Positions 11,821-53,733 of a stretch of DNA of 64,000 nt are shown piece by piece. The notes beneath the pieces are model-generated. The model saw only the letters and a list, made by a program, of their open reading frames with translations. It had not been told where the DNA came from and searched no databases. The DNA comes from Scylla paramamosain. Taxonomy: Eukaryota; Arthropoda; Malacostraca; Decapoda; Portunidae. Location: positions 7,001,001 through 7,065,000 of the forward strand of contig NC_087163.1 in NCBI RefSeq assembly GCF_035594125.1, in the 5' to 3' direction. Positions within the stretch are counted from its first letter, which is position 1. Every line of letters starts with the position of its first letter. The translations under genes and the position numbers were made by a program.

Positions 11821-14800
11821 TCTAAAGACAACTCTCTTCCTCCACACAAAACTACAAGCACCTAATAACACACACACCCTTCACTCAAAAATTTTAAAAT
11901 CATCATGGTGACTCCTACACCAGCCTCGGAGTCCCCTATCTGGGGAGGGGACCATAAATGTCCCCAGGTCAGATTGCCTTTCTGTCAACGACCCTAAGTG
12001 TCTTAACACCCCCCCTCAACTTTTTCTTCATTAACTTCTGCAACATTCACAGTCTAAGATCTAATTTTCAATCTGTAGAAAACCACCTCTCCTCTTCTAA
12101 ACTTCATTAACTTCTGCAACATTCACAGTCTAAGATCTAATTTTCAATCTGTAGAACACCACCTCTCCTCTTCTAAACCTCATCTTCTCTTCCTCACTGA
12201 AACTCAGGTGTCTGGGGCAACTGACACTAGCCCCTTTTCTGTTCCCTCCTACTTTCTCTATCCTCATTTTCGATCCAAAGCTGGATGCTACGTTTATGTG
12301 CGCAATGACTTAACCTGCTCTCGTGCCCACACTCTTGAATCTTCCAAGTTTTCCACCATCTGGCTACGACTACAGAGTCACTCTCAAACTAAATTCATCT
12401 GTGCTGTATACCTTTCACCTAACTCCTCTGACTACAAGAAATTCTTTGACTACTTAACTTCCAAAGTGAAGCACATTCTGACCCTCTTCCCTTTTCCAGA
12501 GATCTCCATTCTTGGAGACTTCAATGTTCACCACCAGCTTTGGCTTTTCTCTCCCTTCACTGACCATCCTGGTGAACTAGCCTTCAACTTTGCTATCCTC
12601 CACGACCTAGAGCAATTGGTGCAACACCCTAAGGGTATTCCTGACCATCTTGGAGATACGCCCAACATTCTTGACCTCTTCCTGACCTCTAACCCTTCTG
12701 CTTATGCTGTCACCCTTTCTTCTCCGTTGGGCTCCTCCGATCACAATCTCATCTGTATCTTGTCCTATCGCTCCAATCCCTCCTCAGGATCCCCTATGTG
12801 AAGGTGCCTCTGGCGTTTTGCCTCTGCTAGTTGAGGGGACCTGAGGAGGTATTTTGCTGATTTTCCTTGGAATGACTACTGCTTACGTGTCAGAGACCCG
12901 TCTTTGTGTGCTGAGCGCATAACAGAGGTGATAGTGTCTGGCATGGAGGCGTACATTCCTCACTCTTATTCTCAACCTAAACCTTCTAAACCTTGGTTTA
13001 ACACAGCTTGTTCTCGTGCTATACATGATAGAGAGGTGGCCCACAAAAAGTACTTAAGCCTTCCATCACCAGAATCTCATGCACTTTATATTTCTGCCTG
13101 GAACCATGCCAAGTCTGTTCTCCAACTAGCCAAAAACTCCTTCATTAACAGAAAGTGTCAAAACCTTTCAAGATCTAACTCCTCTCGTTACTTCTGACAT
13201 CTAGCCAAAAATATCTCCAATAACTTTGCTTCTGCTTCTTTCCCTCCTTTATTTCAACCAGATGGCACCACTGTTATCACATCTATTTCTAAATTGAACT
13301 CTTTGCTCAAACCTTTGCTAAAAACGCTATCCTCTGACTACTTCATGCCACCTATTAAAATTCTTTGCAATGATGTTTTCCATGCCCTTCCTGGCCTAAA
13401 CCCTCGGAAGGCTTGTGGACCTGATGGGGTCCCTCCTATTGTTCTCCGAAACTGTGCCTCTGTGCTTGCACCTTGCCTAGTCAAACTCTTTCAGCTCTGT
13501 CTGTCAACATCTACCTTTCTTTCTTGCTGGAAGTTTGCCTACAATCAACCTGTTCCTAAAAAGGGTGACCGTTCTAATCCTTCAAACTACTGTCCTATTG
13601 CTTTAATTTCCTGCCTATCTAAAGTTTTTGAATCTATCCTCAACAGGAAGATTCTTAAACATCTATCACTTCACAACATTCTATCTGATTGCCAGTATGG
13701 GTTCCGTCAAGGCCACTCTATACTGGTGATCTTCTGGCTTTCCTTAGTGAGTCTTGGTCATCCTCTTTTAGAGATTTTGATGAAACTTTTGCTGTTGCCT
13801 TGGATATATCAAAAGCTTTTGATAGAGTCTGGCACAAAGCTTTAATTTCCAAACTACCCTCCTACGGCTTCTATCCTTCTCTCTGTAACTTCATCTCAAG
13901 TTTCCTTTGACTGTTCTATTGCTGCTGTGGTAGACAGTCACTGTTCTTCTAAATCTATTAACAGTGGTGTTCCTCAGTGTTCTGTCCTGTCACCCACTCT
14001 CTTCTTATTATTCATTAATGATCTTCTAAACCAAACTTCTTGTCCTATCCACTCCTACACTGATGATACCATCCTGCACTTTTCCACATTTTTTCATAGA
14101 CGTCCAACCCTTCAGGGGGTAAACATTTCACGTATGGAAGCCACAGGACGCTTGACTTCTGATCTTTCTAAAATTTCTGATTGGGGTAGAGCAAACTTGG
14201 TATTGTTCAATGCCTCAAAAACTCAATTCCTCCATCTATCAACTCGACACAACCTTCCAGACAACTATCCCCTCTTCTTCAATGGCACTCAACTGTCCCC
14301 CTCTTCTACACTGAATATCCTTGGTCTGTCCTTTACTTATAATCTGAACTGGAAACTTCACATCTCATCTCTAGCTAAAACAGCTTCTATGAAGTTATGC
14401 GTTCTGAGACGTCTCCACCAGTTTTTCTCACCCCCCCCAGCTGCTAACTCTGTACAAGGGCCTTATCCATCTATGTATGGAGTATGCTTCACATGTCTTG
14501 GGGGGGATCCACTTATACTGCTTTTCTAGACAGGGTGGAATCAAAAGCTTTTCGTCTCATCAACTCCTCTCCTCTAAATGACTGTCTTCAGCCTCTCTCT
14601 CACCGCCGCAATGTTGCATCTCTAGCTGTCTTCTACCGCTATTTTCATGCTAACTGTTCTTCTGATCTTGCTAACTGAATGCCTCCCCTCCTCCCATGGC
14701 CTCGCTGCACAAGACTTTCTTCTTTCTCTCACCCCTATTCTGTCCACCTCTCTAATGCAAGAGTTAACCAGTATTCTCAATCATCCATCCCTTTCTCTGG

Positions 14801-15012
14801 TAAACTTTGGAACTCCCTGCCTGCTTCTGTATTTCCACCTTCCTATGACTTGAATTCCTCCAAGAGGGAGGTTTCAAAACACTTATTCATCAATTTTTGA
14901 CTACTGCTTTGACCCTTTTATGGGACTGGTATTTCAGTGGGCATATTTTTTTATTGGATTTTTGTTGCCCTTGGCCAGTGTTCTTCCTACATATATATAA
15001 AAAAAAAAAAAG
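11821..15012 (+). mobile_element. Family-1 jockey-like LINE, full-length but defective
   Basis: Colinear with the intact copy from base TCTAAAGACA to the poly(A) end. It encodes endonuclease (frame 12208-12801: [22 protein letters not shown]) and RT (frames 13294-13845, 13689-13910, 13927-14529). Inactivating changes include a frameshift and stop near 12798, stops near 12833 and 13197, a ~45-bp deletion near 13325 relative to the intact copy, and the RT catalytic motif reading YTDD instead of YADD at about 14060. A 76-bp tandem duplication lies at 12026-12177. Poly(A) follows at 15000-15011. No target-site duplication was found. Confidence 0.92.
12026..12177 (+). repeat. 76-bp tandem duplication inside LINE
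   Basis: Two nearly identical 76-bp units beginning CTTCATTAACTTCTGCAACA; the intact copy at 53.9 kb has one. Confidence 0.93.
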
Positions 15013-15049
15013 GAACAGAACTTTGTCATAACTTAAGGACCTCCCTGTA

Positions 15050-16061
15050 TAGAGTTGCCACCAAAAAAGTTTACAAAATTCTCAGTTGGTATCAGCATCT
15101 ATGCAGCATTCAACTAGTTTGATCTAGTTACATGAAAGAGCAGAGCACTGGTAATATCTGACCTGGCAAGTCAAGACAGACAGTGTGACCTTGGGCACAC
15201 TCACAATTTAACAGTTTTGGTATAAATCTGACAGTTGAGTGAGAGGATGTTTTTGCATGTGCATTCCTGAACTGACTTCCACAAGTTACTGTTACATATC
15301 TTTCTGTATCACCTTCCAATAGCAACTAAACTGCCCATTACTGATGACAAAATAACATCTGTGGTTGCTTTGTGCTGAAGAATAAAACAAATAAGAAACA
15401 ATTAGTATTACTGGAGTTTGTGAAGAAACTGTGTACCAGTTGGGCAAGAGATTCTGAGATGGTAGTCACACTATCCCAGAGCATAAAGCAAGGCTTGGGG
15501 TTAGGAAAGAAAGTTGCTCAGTTAACCTTGAACATTATGGAAAGAAAAATAGAATGTAATCCTCACCTAACAGCAAAGGAATTGAAAGAAAAGAACCCCT
15601 GTGTTCTTGGTGACCAGATGCATCTCTGATATTTTTTATGACATCACAATCTGTCACATCTTTAAATCTCTTTACCCATTAATACATTGTTCTCTCTCAA
15701 ACTCCAGCAATACTAATTGTTCCTTAGATGTTTTTATTACTTGGCACAAAGCAACCACAGATGTTATTTTGTCACAAGCAATTGGTAGCTTAGTAGCCAG
15801 TGGAAGATTATATGGAAAGATATGGTAACTTGCAGAAGTCAACTTGGGAATGTAAGCATGAAAAAACATTTTATCACTCAACTGTCAAATCTATACTAAA
15901 ACTGTTAATGTATGAGTGTGCCCAAGTCCAACGTCTATCTTCAGTTGTCAGGTAAGATATTATCAGTACTCTGTTCTTCAATGCAAGTGATTATACTAGT
16001 TGAATGGTGTGTGAATGATGATAATGACTGAAAATTTTGTCATCTTTAATGGTGCCAACTG
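15050..16061. mobile_element. Tc1-like element with ~370-bp terminal inverted repeats
   Basis: The arms at 15050-15421 and 15694-16061 are inverted copies of one another over about 370 bp, sharing for example CATTCAACTAGT, TTGGGCACACTCA, TGACAGTTGAGTGA and AAATAACATCTGTGGTTGCT. They start just inside TA dinucleotides at 15048-15049 and 16062-16063. The interior holds an open frame (15372-15629) containing ERKIECNPHLTAKELKEKNP and VLGD, which resembles the second HTH of Tc1 transposases. The DDE catalytic part is absent, so it is non-autonomous. Confidence 0.75.
15372..15629 (+). pseudogene. Tc1-like transposase N-terminal fragment
   Basis: The open frame of ~86 codons ends at a stop near 15627. 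NPHLTAKELKEKNPCVLGD resembles the segment of Tc1 transposases between the two DNA-binding helices and the catalytic domain. Upstream, QLVLLEFVKKL matches a first-helix pattern, though the frame enters it from the terminal repeat. No catalytic Asp or Glu region remains. Confidence 0.5.
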
Positions 16062-16089
16062 TATAAATAAATAAATTAATTAACTAATT

Positions 16090-16313
<224 letters not shown>

Positions 16314-16630
16314 TCTTCAATCAAAATCTTATAAGGAGCAAAGATGATTGTATGAAAGATAACAGAGTAACCTAGGCTGTCAAAATTATGGAAACTTTTA
16401 CAATATACTCATCAAAACAGGTTGTAAAGAAATTAAAAGCAACATTCATTGAAAGATAAAAGAATTGCAAGCAAGAGTGTACATAGAACACAAGAGGTAC
16501 CATGTATTTATAAAAGGGAGATGGGGTTGGAGGTATGTGAGGAAGAAAATTGGAGTTGGCCTTCTCTCCTAGATTCAGACATCAGCTTAGTGCACTCATA
16601 TCCTACATCCTGCTTAATGGTGTGACTGTA

Positions 16631-17372
16631 TAGTGGAACCTCGGTTCTCAAACTTAATTAGTTCCTGAATGTTGTTCGATATCTGAAATGTTAAAAAAAA
16701 AAAAAAACTATTTTCCCCATTAGGAATCATGTAAAATTTATTAATCCATTCCCAGACACCAGTGTACACTATCTTAGCGGCTTGATAGACGCTCCCACAG
16801 CTAAGATGGCTGCTTCACAACATCTCCAGCTTAAAAATTATTTATCCAGAAAGGATGTAATGAATGAACTTAGTGACACAGAACTCATCAGAAGATACTG
16901 TTTAGACCAATCTAGTGAGGGAAGCCTTATAGAGAGGCACAGAGAGGAGCAACCCACTTACTGCCAAAATGAAGGTGATCATAACACTTAGACATCTTGC
17001 TACTAGAAAAATGCAGTTGTGCAGTAATGATGGTGTTGGGGGTCATTGAGAGACCCACAGGTGGCTCAGGATTACGCCTGAGCACCAAAAACTGTTTGTT
17101 TACAGTGAGGCTTTTCACTATTTTTCAAAGATAGAATTGCAGTCTTACTCTGTGTCTTTTCTCCAAACATTTAAAATGAAGAAGATATTTATAGAAACTA
17201 TAAATTAGTAATGGAAGGCAGCTTTTCCTATGTTTTTTAATACTTGAAATAAAGTAACTTAGTTCTATAACCAAATTATGGTACCACAACCGAAGCAATA
17301 AGGAGTTCAGAATTTTGTCTGAAAACAGAATTGTTCAAAAAAGGGAGGCATTCGGTAACCAAGGTTCCACTG
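16631..17372. mobile_element. TA-flanked non-autonomous DNA transposon (742 bp)
   Basis: The left end TAGTGGAACCTCGGTTCTC and the reverse complement of the right end CAGTGGAACCTTGGTTACC form terminal inverted repeats, bordered by TA at 16629-16630 and 17373-17374. The sub-terminal AT-rich sequence is typical of pogo/Tigger- or mariner-type MITEs. The interior has a Harbinger-like peptide, which is unexpected for TA target sites. Confidence 0.72.
16830..17060 (+). pseudogene. Harbinger-like transposase N-terminal fragment
   Basis: The frame reads MNELSDTELIRRYCLDQSS and, after a frameshift near 16960, KVIITLRHLATRKMQLCSND. Both segments resemble the region before the first catalytic Asp in PIF/Harbinger (HARBI1-like) nucleases, where an (L/I)RRYRL motif and an LRYLATG motif occur in this order. 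The catalytic domain is missing. Recognised from family memory only. Confidence 0.5.
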
Positions 17373-17474
17373 TACTTTTGACTGTTTACTTCTCTCAGTA
17401 TTTACTGTTGCTAACAATTTTGACAGCTTTTGATAGTATCTACTTTAAGGTTGGTGGCTCAAGTGGTAGGTATA

Positions 17475-18790
17475 CAGTGCTCGCCATGAACATTGTCGCG
17501 GGAGACCACGGTGTCCGTTTCAATGATCAAAACGCGCGCGCTTTCCTTGGCGGGCCTCGGGTGCTTTAAATTCAGTTATCACACATCTGGCACCTCACCC
17601 GGGGTGTTGGGCAGCTTGCCAAGGCGGGAAGAAGTGACAGGCGCCTGTCAATCACTCTGATTGGGGGGTGTTTTGTTGCTGTCCTCCCGCGCCACCCCCC
17701 CACACTGGCTTGCAGTTACTCTCCTGTTTAGCTGTTGTCCTGCACAATGGTGCGCTACCAGATGTTGTCACGGGATGACATCGTAGCCATCTCATCTCTC
17801 CACAAGGCTGGGCACTCCACACGGGCTATCTCTGACCAGACGGGTGTCAGTGTCCGTCAAGTTCAACGATACGTGAGGCGCATGGCTGAAATGGGCGGCA
17901 ACAAAATACCCGCGAAGAGGAAACCACCAGGAAACACCCGCAAAACTTCCCTACGAACCCTGAGGGTGGTACACCTTGAACTTGAACGCAATCCACGAGT
18001 ATCAGCCAGAAAAATAAGGGAAGACAACTTTGGATTGCTGAGTAATGTGTCTGTGAGGACATTATCGCGCCGTATCCACGACGACCTCCAGTACCTGAGT
18101 TATGCAGCGCGCCCCAAGCCTGTGGTTTCTGTAGCCCAGCAAGAGAAGAGACTTGCATTTTGTGACAGGATGAAGGACTGGACTATCGAGCAGTGGCGTG
18201 GCGTGCTGTGGAGCGACGAGTCAAGATTCATAGTGACAGCCAGCAGTCAAGGTCGCGTGTACCGGCGCCCAGGCAGCGATCCCCTTGACCCCCGCTACAC
18301 TGCTCCTGCCGTTAGGTTCCCTGATTCGTTGATGGTATGGGGATGCTTTTCCTACCATGGGGTGGGGAGCCTCGTGGTGTTACCCAAGAACACCACAATG
18401 AATCAGGGGAATTACCTCGAGCTTCTGTGTGACCATCTACCGGGGTCTTTCGAGATGTGTCAGGCCTCCACCTTCATGCAGGACGGTGCACCATGCCATA
18501 CTGCTAAGTCAGTGAAGCAGTGGCTCAGGGACTGCTGTGTGCCGTTCTTCGAAGACTGGCCTGCTAATTCCCCGGATTTGAACCCAATTGAAAATTTGTG
18601 GGCAATAATAAAACGAGAGTTACGCAGCCACGACTGTTCAACGGTAGCCAAACTCCAAGATGCGCTTCACCACCTCTGGAACACATTCGCTCCACAACAT
18701 CTCATGGTGCTTGCAGACAGCCTTCCGGCCCGTTTGGAAGAGTGCAGGAGACGTCAAGGGAAGCCAACAAATCGTAGTATAAAAGAAAAA
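17475..18790 (+). mobile_element. Tc1/mariner DD35E transposon, right end missing
   Basis: The left end begins CAGTGCTCGCCATGAACATT after TA at 17473-17474. A 270-bp GC-rich leader precedes the transposase. No reverse complement of the left end is found after the gene, where an A-rich tract and AT-rich flank start abruptly near 18780. The element is thus one-ended. Its GC content is much higher than the neighbourhood, suggesting recent arrival. Confidence 0.85.
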
Positions 18791-18841
18791 AAAAAGAAAA
18801 AATACTGTTCAGTACAGCTCAAGTTACTAGCAATACTTTAA
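17747..18841 (+). CDS. Tc1-family transposase (DD35E), intact ORF
   Basis: A cut-and-paste transposase acting in the nucleus on its own terminal repeats. The ATG at 17747 (MVRYQMLSRDD) is preferred over an upstream TTG in frame; it gives 364 residues. The N-terminal paired-like HTH region carries a GVSVRQVQRYVRR helix (residues about 38-50) and a second HTH (ARKIREDNFGLL...VRTLSRR). Catalytic residues are D157 in WSDESRF, D246 in MQDGAPCHT and E282 in SPDLNPIENLW. There are 35 residues between the second Asp and the Glu, so it is DD35E rather than the DD34E of classical Tc1. The natural C-terminus is probably near the RQGKPTNR segment; the last ~20 residues, read through an A-rich tract, may be flanking sequence. 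No stop or frameshift disrupts it, but loss of the right end should prevent self-mobilisation. Confidence 0.93.
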   Translation: MVRYQMLSRDDIVAISSLHKAGHSTRAISDQTGVSVRQVQRYVRRMAEMGGNKIPAKRKPPGNTRKTSLRTLRVVHLELERNPRVSARKIREDNFGLLSNVSVRTLSRRIHDDLQYLSYAARPKPVVSVAQQEKRLAFCDRMKDWTIEQWRGVLWSDESRFIVTASSQGRVYRRPGSDPLDPRYTAPAVRFPDSLMVWGCFSYHGVGSLVVLPKNTTMNQGNYLELLCDHLPGSFEMCQASTFMQDGAPCHTAKSVKQWLRDCCVPFFEDWPANSPDLNPIENLWAIIKRELRSHDCSTVAKLQDALHHLWNTFAPQHLMVLADSLPARLEECRRRQGKPTNRSIKEKKKKKYCSVQLKLLAIL

Positions 18842-20443
18842 GAGAGAAGAGTATATTTCCCACAGAGTTTATCAAGAAGACTACTCATGATGGGAAAACT
18901 TTGTGAGGTACTCAAGTGATTTTTAACATCAAATGTAAATCTGAATATTTGAGTCCCCCAAAAACCAACTCCTCTAAACAAACCATGGAGAAAAGTAAGA
19001 TCAGTTTTGACATAAATTGAGGAAGGACTGCCTAATTAAGATCATAAATTTGTGAGCTCTGAATTAATATGTGTATATTTTGACTGCATTTCTAAGTTTA
19101 GTTAAGCATGCTAATGCTCCATAAGTAATTGAAAATTAAATCTAAATATATAAACTAAATACATATATATAAATATAAAACATGATAAACAATACAGATG
19201 ACTATCCCTTGATCCTGATCAAACTTTTTTCTAGTTCCACATTTTCTTTCAAAGGGAAGGGCACCAATGAGTCATCAAACTGGAGGGTTCATCTCATTTC
19301 AAATACAAATCTGTAAACCCAAAATCTTAGTATAAAGATCATTCTGACACAGTATGTCACCTTCACTGGATTCTGATGGCATAGACGATTCATACTGTAA
19401 CACACAAATGTACAATAAAGATCACTACTAACAATTTTGATGAAACATGGAATAAAGACATGTAACTAGTAACAAGCTTGAATAAGACTTTTTTATTTAC
19501 AGAATTTATAATTATTTGTGATAAAATCAGAGCCACCACCTATAGAAGACCAGAACAACTACCTAAGATGCTGTACCCCCACTTCTGGGAAAAACAAAAG
19601 ATCATCCACTATTCATCAATTTAAGTAATTTCACTCCACCTTTATTGTCTGAAGATACTAAAATTTTCAGGAAATTTATTTCATAAACAGTTGATCTGGT
19701 TACATATATAAATCCTGCATGGAGATAAATAATTCTCATACTGTAAAACTTACTTGAAAGAACTTTATAATTTATTCTGGCAAACAAGGCTATGAACAAA
19801 AGACAGATAAAACTGAAAATTACTTGAAATTGTAATTGAGAAAGGTGTAATTAACAAGATCAGTAGGAATAATGATAGATGAGGAAGGCTGATGGTACAA
19901 ATAAGTAAACTAATTATGCAGTTACATCTTATACATTGTGCTTTGTTTGGTTAAACTAATATTTACTAAATGCTGTTATGTAAAGGCAGTTATGAAAAGC
20001 ATCTAAATTTCTTTTTCACAATTTCCTATTGAAAAACCTGTCATTATATTCATGTGATCTAGTTCCCAGCAAAAGCAAGTGGTAGTAACTATATGAGTAT
20101 GGCATCCTAATGGTGACATCACCTTTACTGATGGACTAGGATATCATCCTTATTACTCCATCTACATCTCATCATTCTTCATTACAAATATGACTTCCTG
20201 ATAGCTTCCTCTATGATTCTGATTGTTTTACTACTCAAGTACTGTATTAGTGACATATATGTGTTGCAGAGTAAGAAAATCAATCATCGCCACTTCTATC
20301 TAATCTTGCTATATGAGATGCTAGGATGGGGATTAGGGAAGAAATTGCTTTTACTTAGAATCATTTAGTAAATTGAACTCATAATTTGATATTTCTAATG
20401 AAGTAAACTTATCTCCTCATTTTAATAGTTTGTTTTTCATAGT

Positions 20444-20445
<2 letters not shown>

Positions 20446-20509
<64 letters not shown>
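20446..20509. repeat. (TA)n microsatellite
   Basis: A pure TA run of about 32 units. Confidence 0.98.
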
Positions 20510-20510
<1 letters not shown>

Positions 20511-20730
20511 TTCATTTTTTTATAAACTAATGCAGAAAAATATTTGGAGATAACAATGTTGAATTAACATAATCAAAATAATGAACAAAGAAATTAAAGA
20601 TAACAATTTTCATATTATGAAAGCTGTAAAATACAAAACAAAATCATATACTTACAGAATTATGAAATATGTACCAATCAAACCACAATGAACTTAACAA
20701 ACAAAAGAAGGGCACAAATATACACACACA

Positions 20731-20735
20731 AAAAA

Positions 20736-20770
<35 letters not shown>

Positions 20771-20773
20771 ATA
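20731..20773. repeat. (AAAT)n microsatellite
   Basis: Ten to eleven AAAT units. Confidence 0.97.
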
Positions 20774-21376
20774 GAAAATAAAAAAAACTGCCAGATCACT
20801 GTAACCAAACCAGACTCACATCATGATAAAAAATTAGACTGCTTCATGTATATTATTATTTATATATAAAGGATTAAACTTAATTACATATATATTAATT
20901 TGGAGTAATAAGTAAAACATTTACTATATTCTGGTACAATACTCAGAAAAGAAATTTCCTGGAATCACCTGTCACAATGCTGCATGCATAGAAAGTATCA
21001 TGAAGAAAAGTGACCAAGGAAGGACTGCTCAACAAGAGTGCTTAAAGAACAAACACATGACTGGTGCATGAATCAAAGGGAATCAATCTCTGAGATGTAG
21101 GTATAAGATGCATAATATGGAGCACAGAGCAAGGATATACCTGCCATGCCTGGAATTTTAATGAGATTCTTCTGATGTACATAACTGTAGAAATCTCCAC
21201 TTGATACACTCTCCATCTTAAAACTGTACATTTTATGTGTTTTCTCTTCTCTTCTTAAATCCTTCATAGTTTCATCATGTGTCTCAATGTAACTTCCATG
21301 TAGACCGTGAAGTATATATCTTGTCTCCCTATGCTCTCCATTTTCCCTTTAAAAATTTTTAAAATTAAAATCTTAC

Positions 21377-52268
<30,892 letters not shown>

Positions 52269-52357
52269 CTGAAGACGCAGATGGGCCAGAAAAGGAGATG
52301 GAGATATTAAAAATCTTTATATAACATGATACCATGAAAAACTATCTATGTTACTAT

Positions 52358-52440
<83 letters not shown>
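52269..52440 (-). promoter_or_regulatory. unc80: Intronic signals upstream of the unc80 microexon
   Basis: On the transcript strand: a (UC)n tract of ~80 nt (52360-52440), a 91-nt spacer, then CUCCUUUUCUGGCCCAUCU, UGCGUCUUCAG and the microexon. UC repeats are typical PTB-binding sequence, and a UGC just before the 3' splice site is the motif bound by nSR100/SRRM4-type microexon activators. Function is inferred. Confidence 0.45.
52360..52440. repeat. (GA)n microsatellite
   Basis: About 40 GA units on the plus strand. Confidence 0.98.
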
Positions 52441-53184
<744 letters not shown>

Positions 53185-53520
53185 GTTTGTATGTGTATCT
53201 GCTTTATGTAATATTCTGAACTCTTTTCCGGAAAGGGATGGTCATGTTCGTATGATTGCGTTCTTATTGCAGAGGAAGAGGGATGAAGTAGTTGTTTCTG
53301 TCTACCTGTCGAATTACCCTGCAATTCTACGCGAGTTTCTGCAAATACTGAAAGAGGAGAAGGAACGTGTAATTCTAAGTAGAAAATGTTCTATACATAT
53401 GTGCATTTTAAGGCTTTGTTTACCCGTCAGAGGAGTTGAAAATGTATGGGACTCGCGGCTGTGCTCTGCCTGTAGCAATGAGATGATGAACAGGAGGAGG
53501 CAGTAGACACCTGCCGAAAC
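53185..53520 (+). repeat. Repeat block homologous (inverted) to 57290-57430
   Basis: An open plus frame ([20 protein letters not shown] ... [20 protein letters not shown]) spans the block. From about 53330 to 53465 the sequence is the inverted counterpart of 57290-57430 (shared AGTAGAAAATGTTC, AAGGCTTTGTTTACC and AAAATGTATGGG elements). Because the other copy follows a Penelope-like RT, this is probably part of the same repeat family. Confidence 0.65.
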
Positions 53521-53733
53521 GATAATTACTCCCAGTGAGGTCTAAAGCACTGTTCAGGGGGTGCTGTGAACTTATCATTAAACCCAGCTGTGACCTCACT
53601 GAACGTTTCCCTTTGTGTCTCACAACACAAGGGGGTAGTCACAGCCTGCCCTCTAAAGACAACTCTCTTCCTCCACACAAAACTACAAGCACCTAATAAC
53701 ACACACACCCTTCACTCAAAAAATTTTAAAATC

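Larger units (their letters stand above)
11562..15047. mobile_element. TA-flanked MITE split by a LINE
   Basis: Left end TAGGGAGGTCTTGGTTTAC and the reverse complement of the right end, CAGGGAGGTCCTTAAGTTA, are imperfect terminal inverted repeats starting right after TA dinucleotides (11560-11561 and 15048-15049). Without the LINE at 11821-15012 the element would be about 294 bp. TA target sites point to the Tc1/mariner/pogo superfamily. No transposase is present. Confidence 0.7.
18850..21376. other. unc80 intron, mostly unassigned AT-rich sequence
   Basis: Downstream (on minus) of the 21.4-kb exon. Apart from a (TA)n at 20446 and an (AAAT)n at 20731 I see no coding or repeat homology. Confidence 0.6.

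Noticed and set aside
19330..19440. Possible further unc80 exon on minus (GTGTGTTACAG then YESSMPSESSEGD frame)
   Set aside because: The incoming phase needed after the 21377 exon is 2, but this frame needs phase 0, and no good donor follows.
21073..21267. 64-codon minus-strand ORF next to the last unc80 exon
   Set aside because: It lies inside the intron, has no acceptor in the correct phase and no homology.
53566..53733. N-terminal extension of the LINE ORF2 from a GTG
   Set aside because: It starts upstream of the shared LINE 5' end (53652) and uses a non-ATG start; the ATG at 53734 is better.
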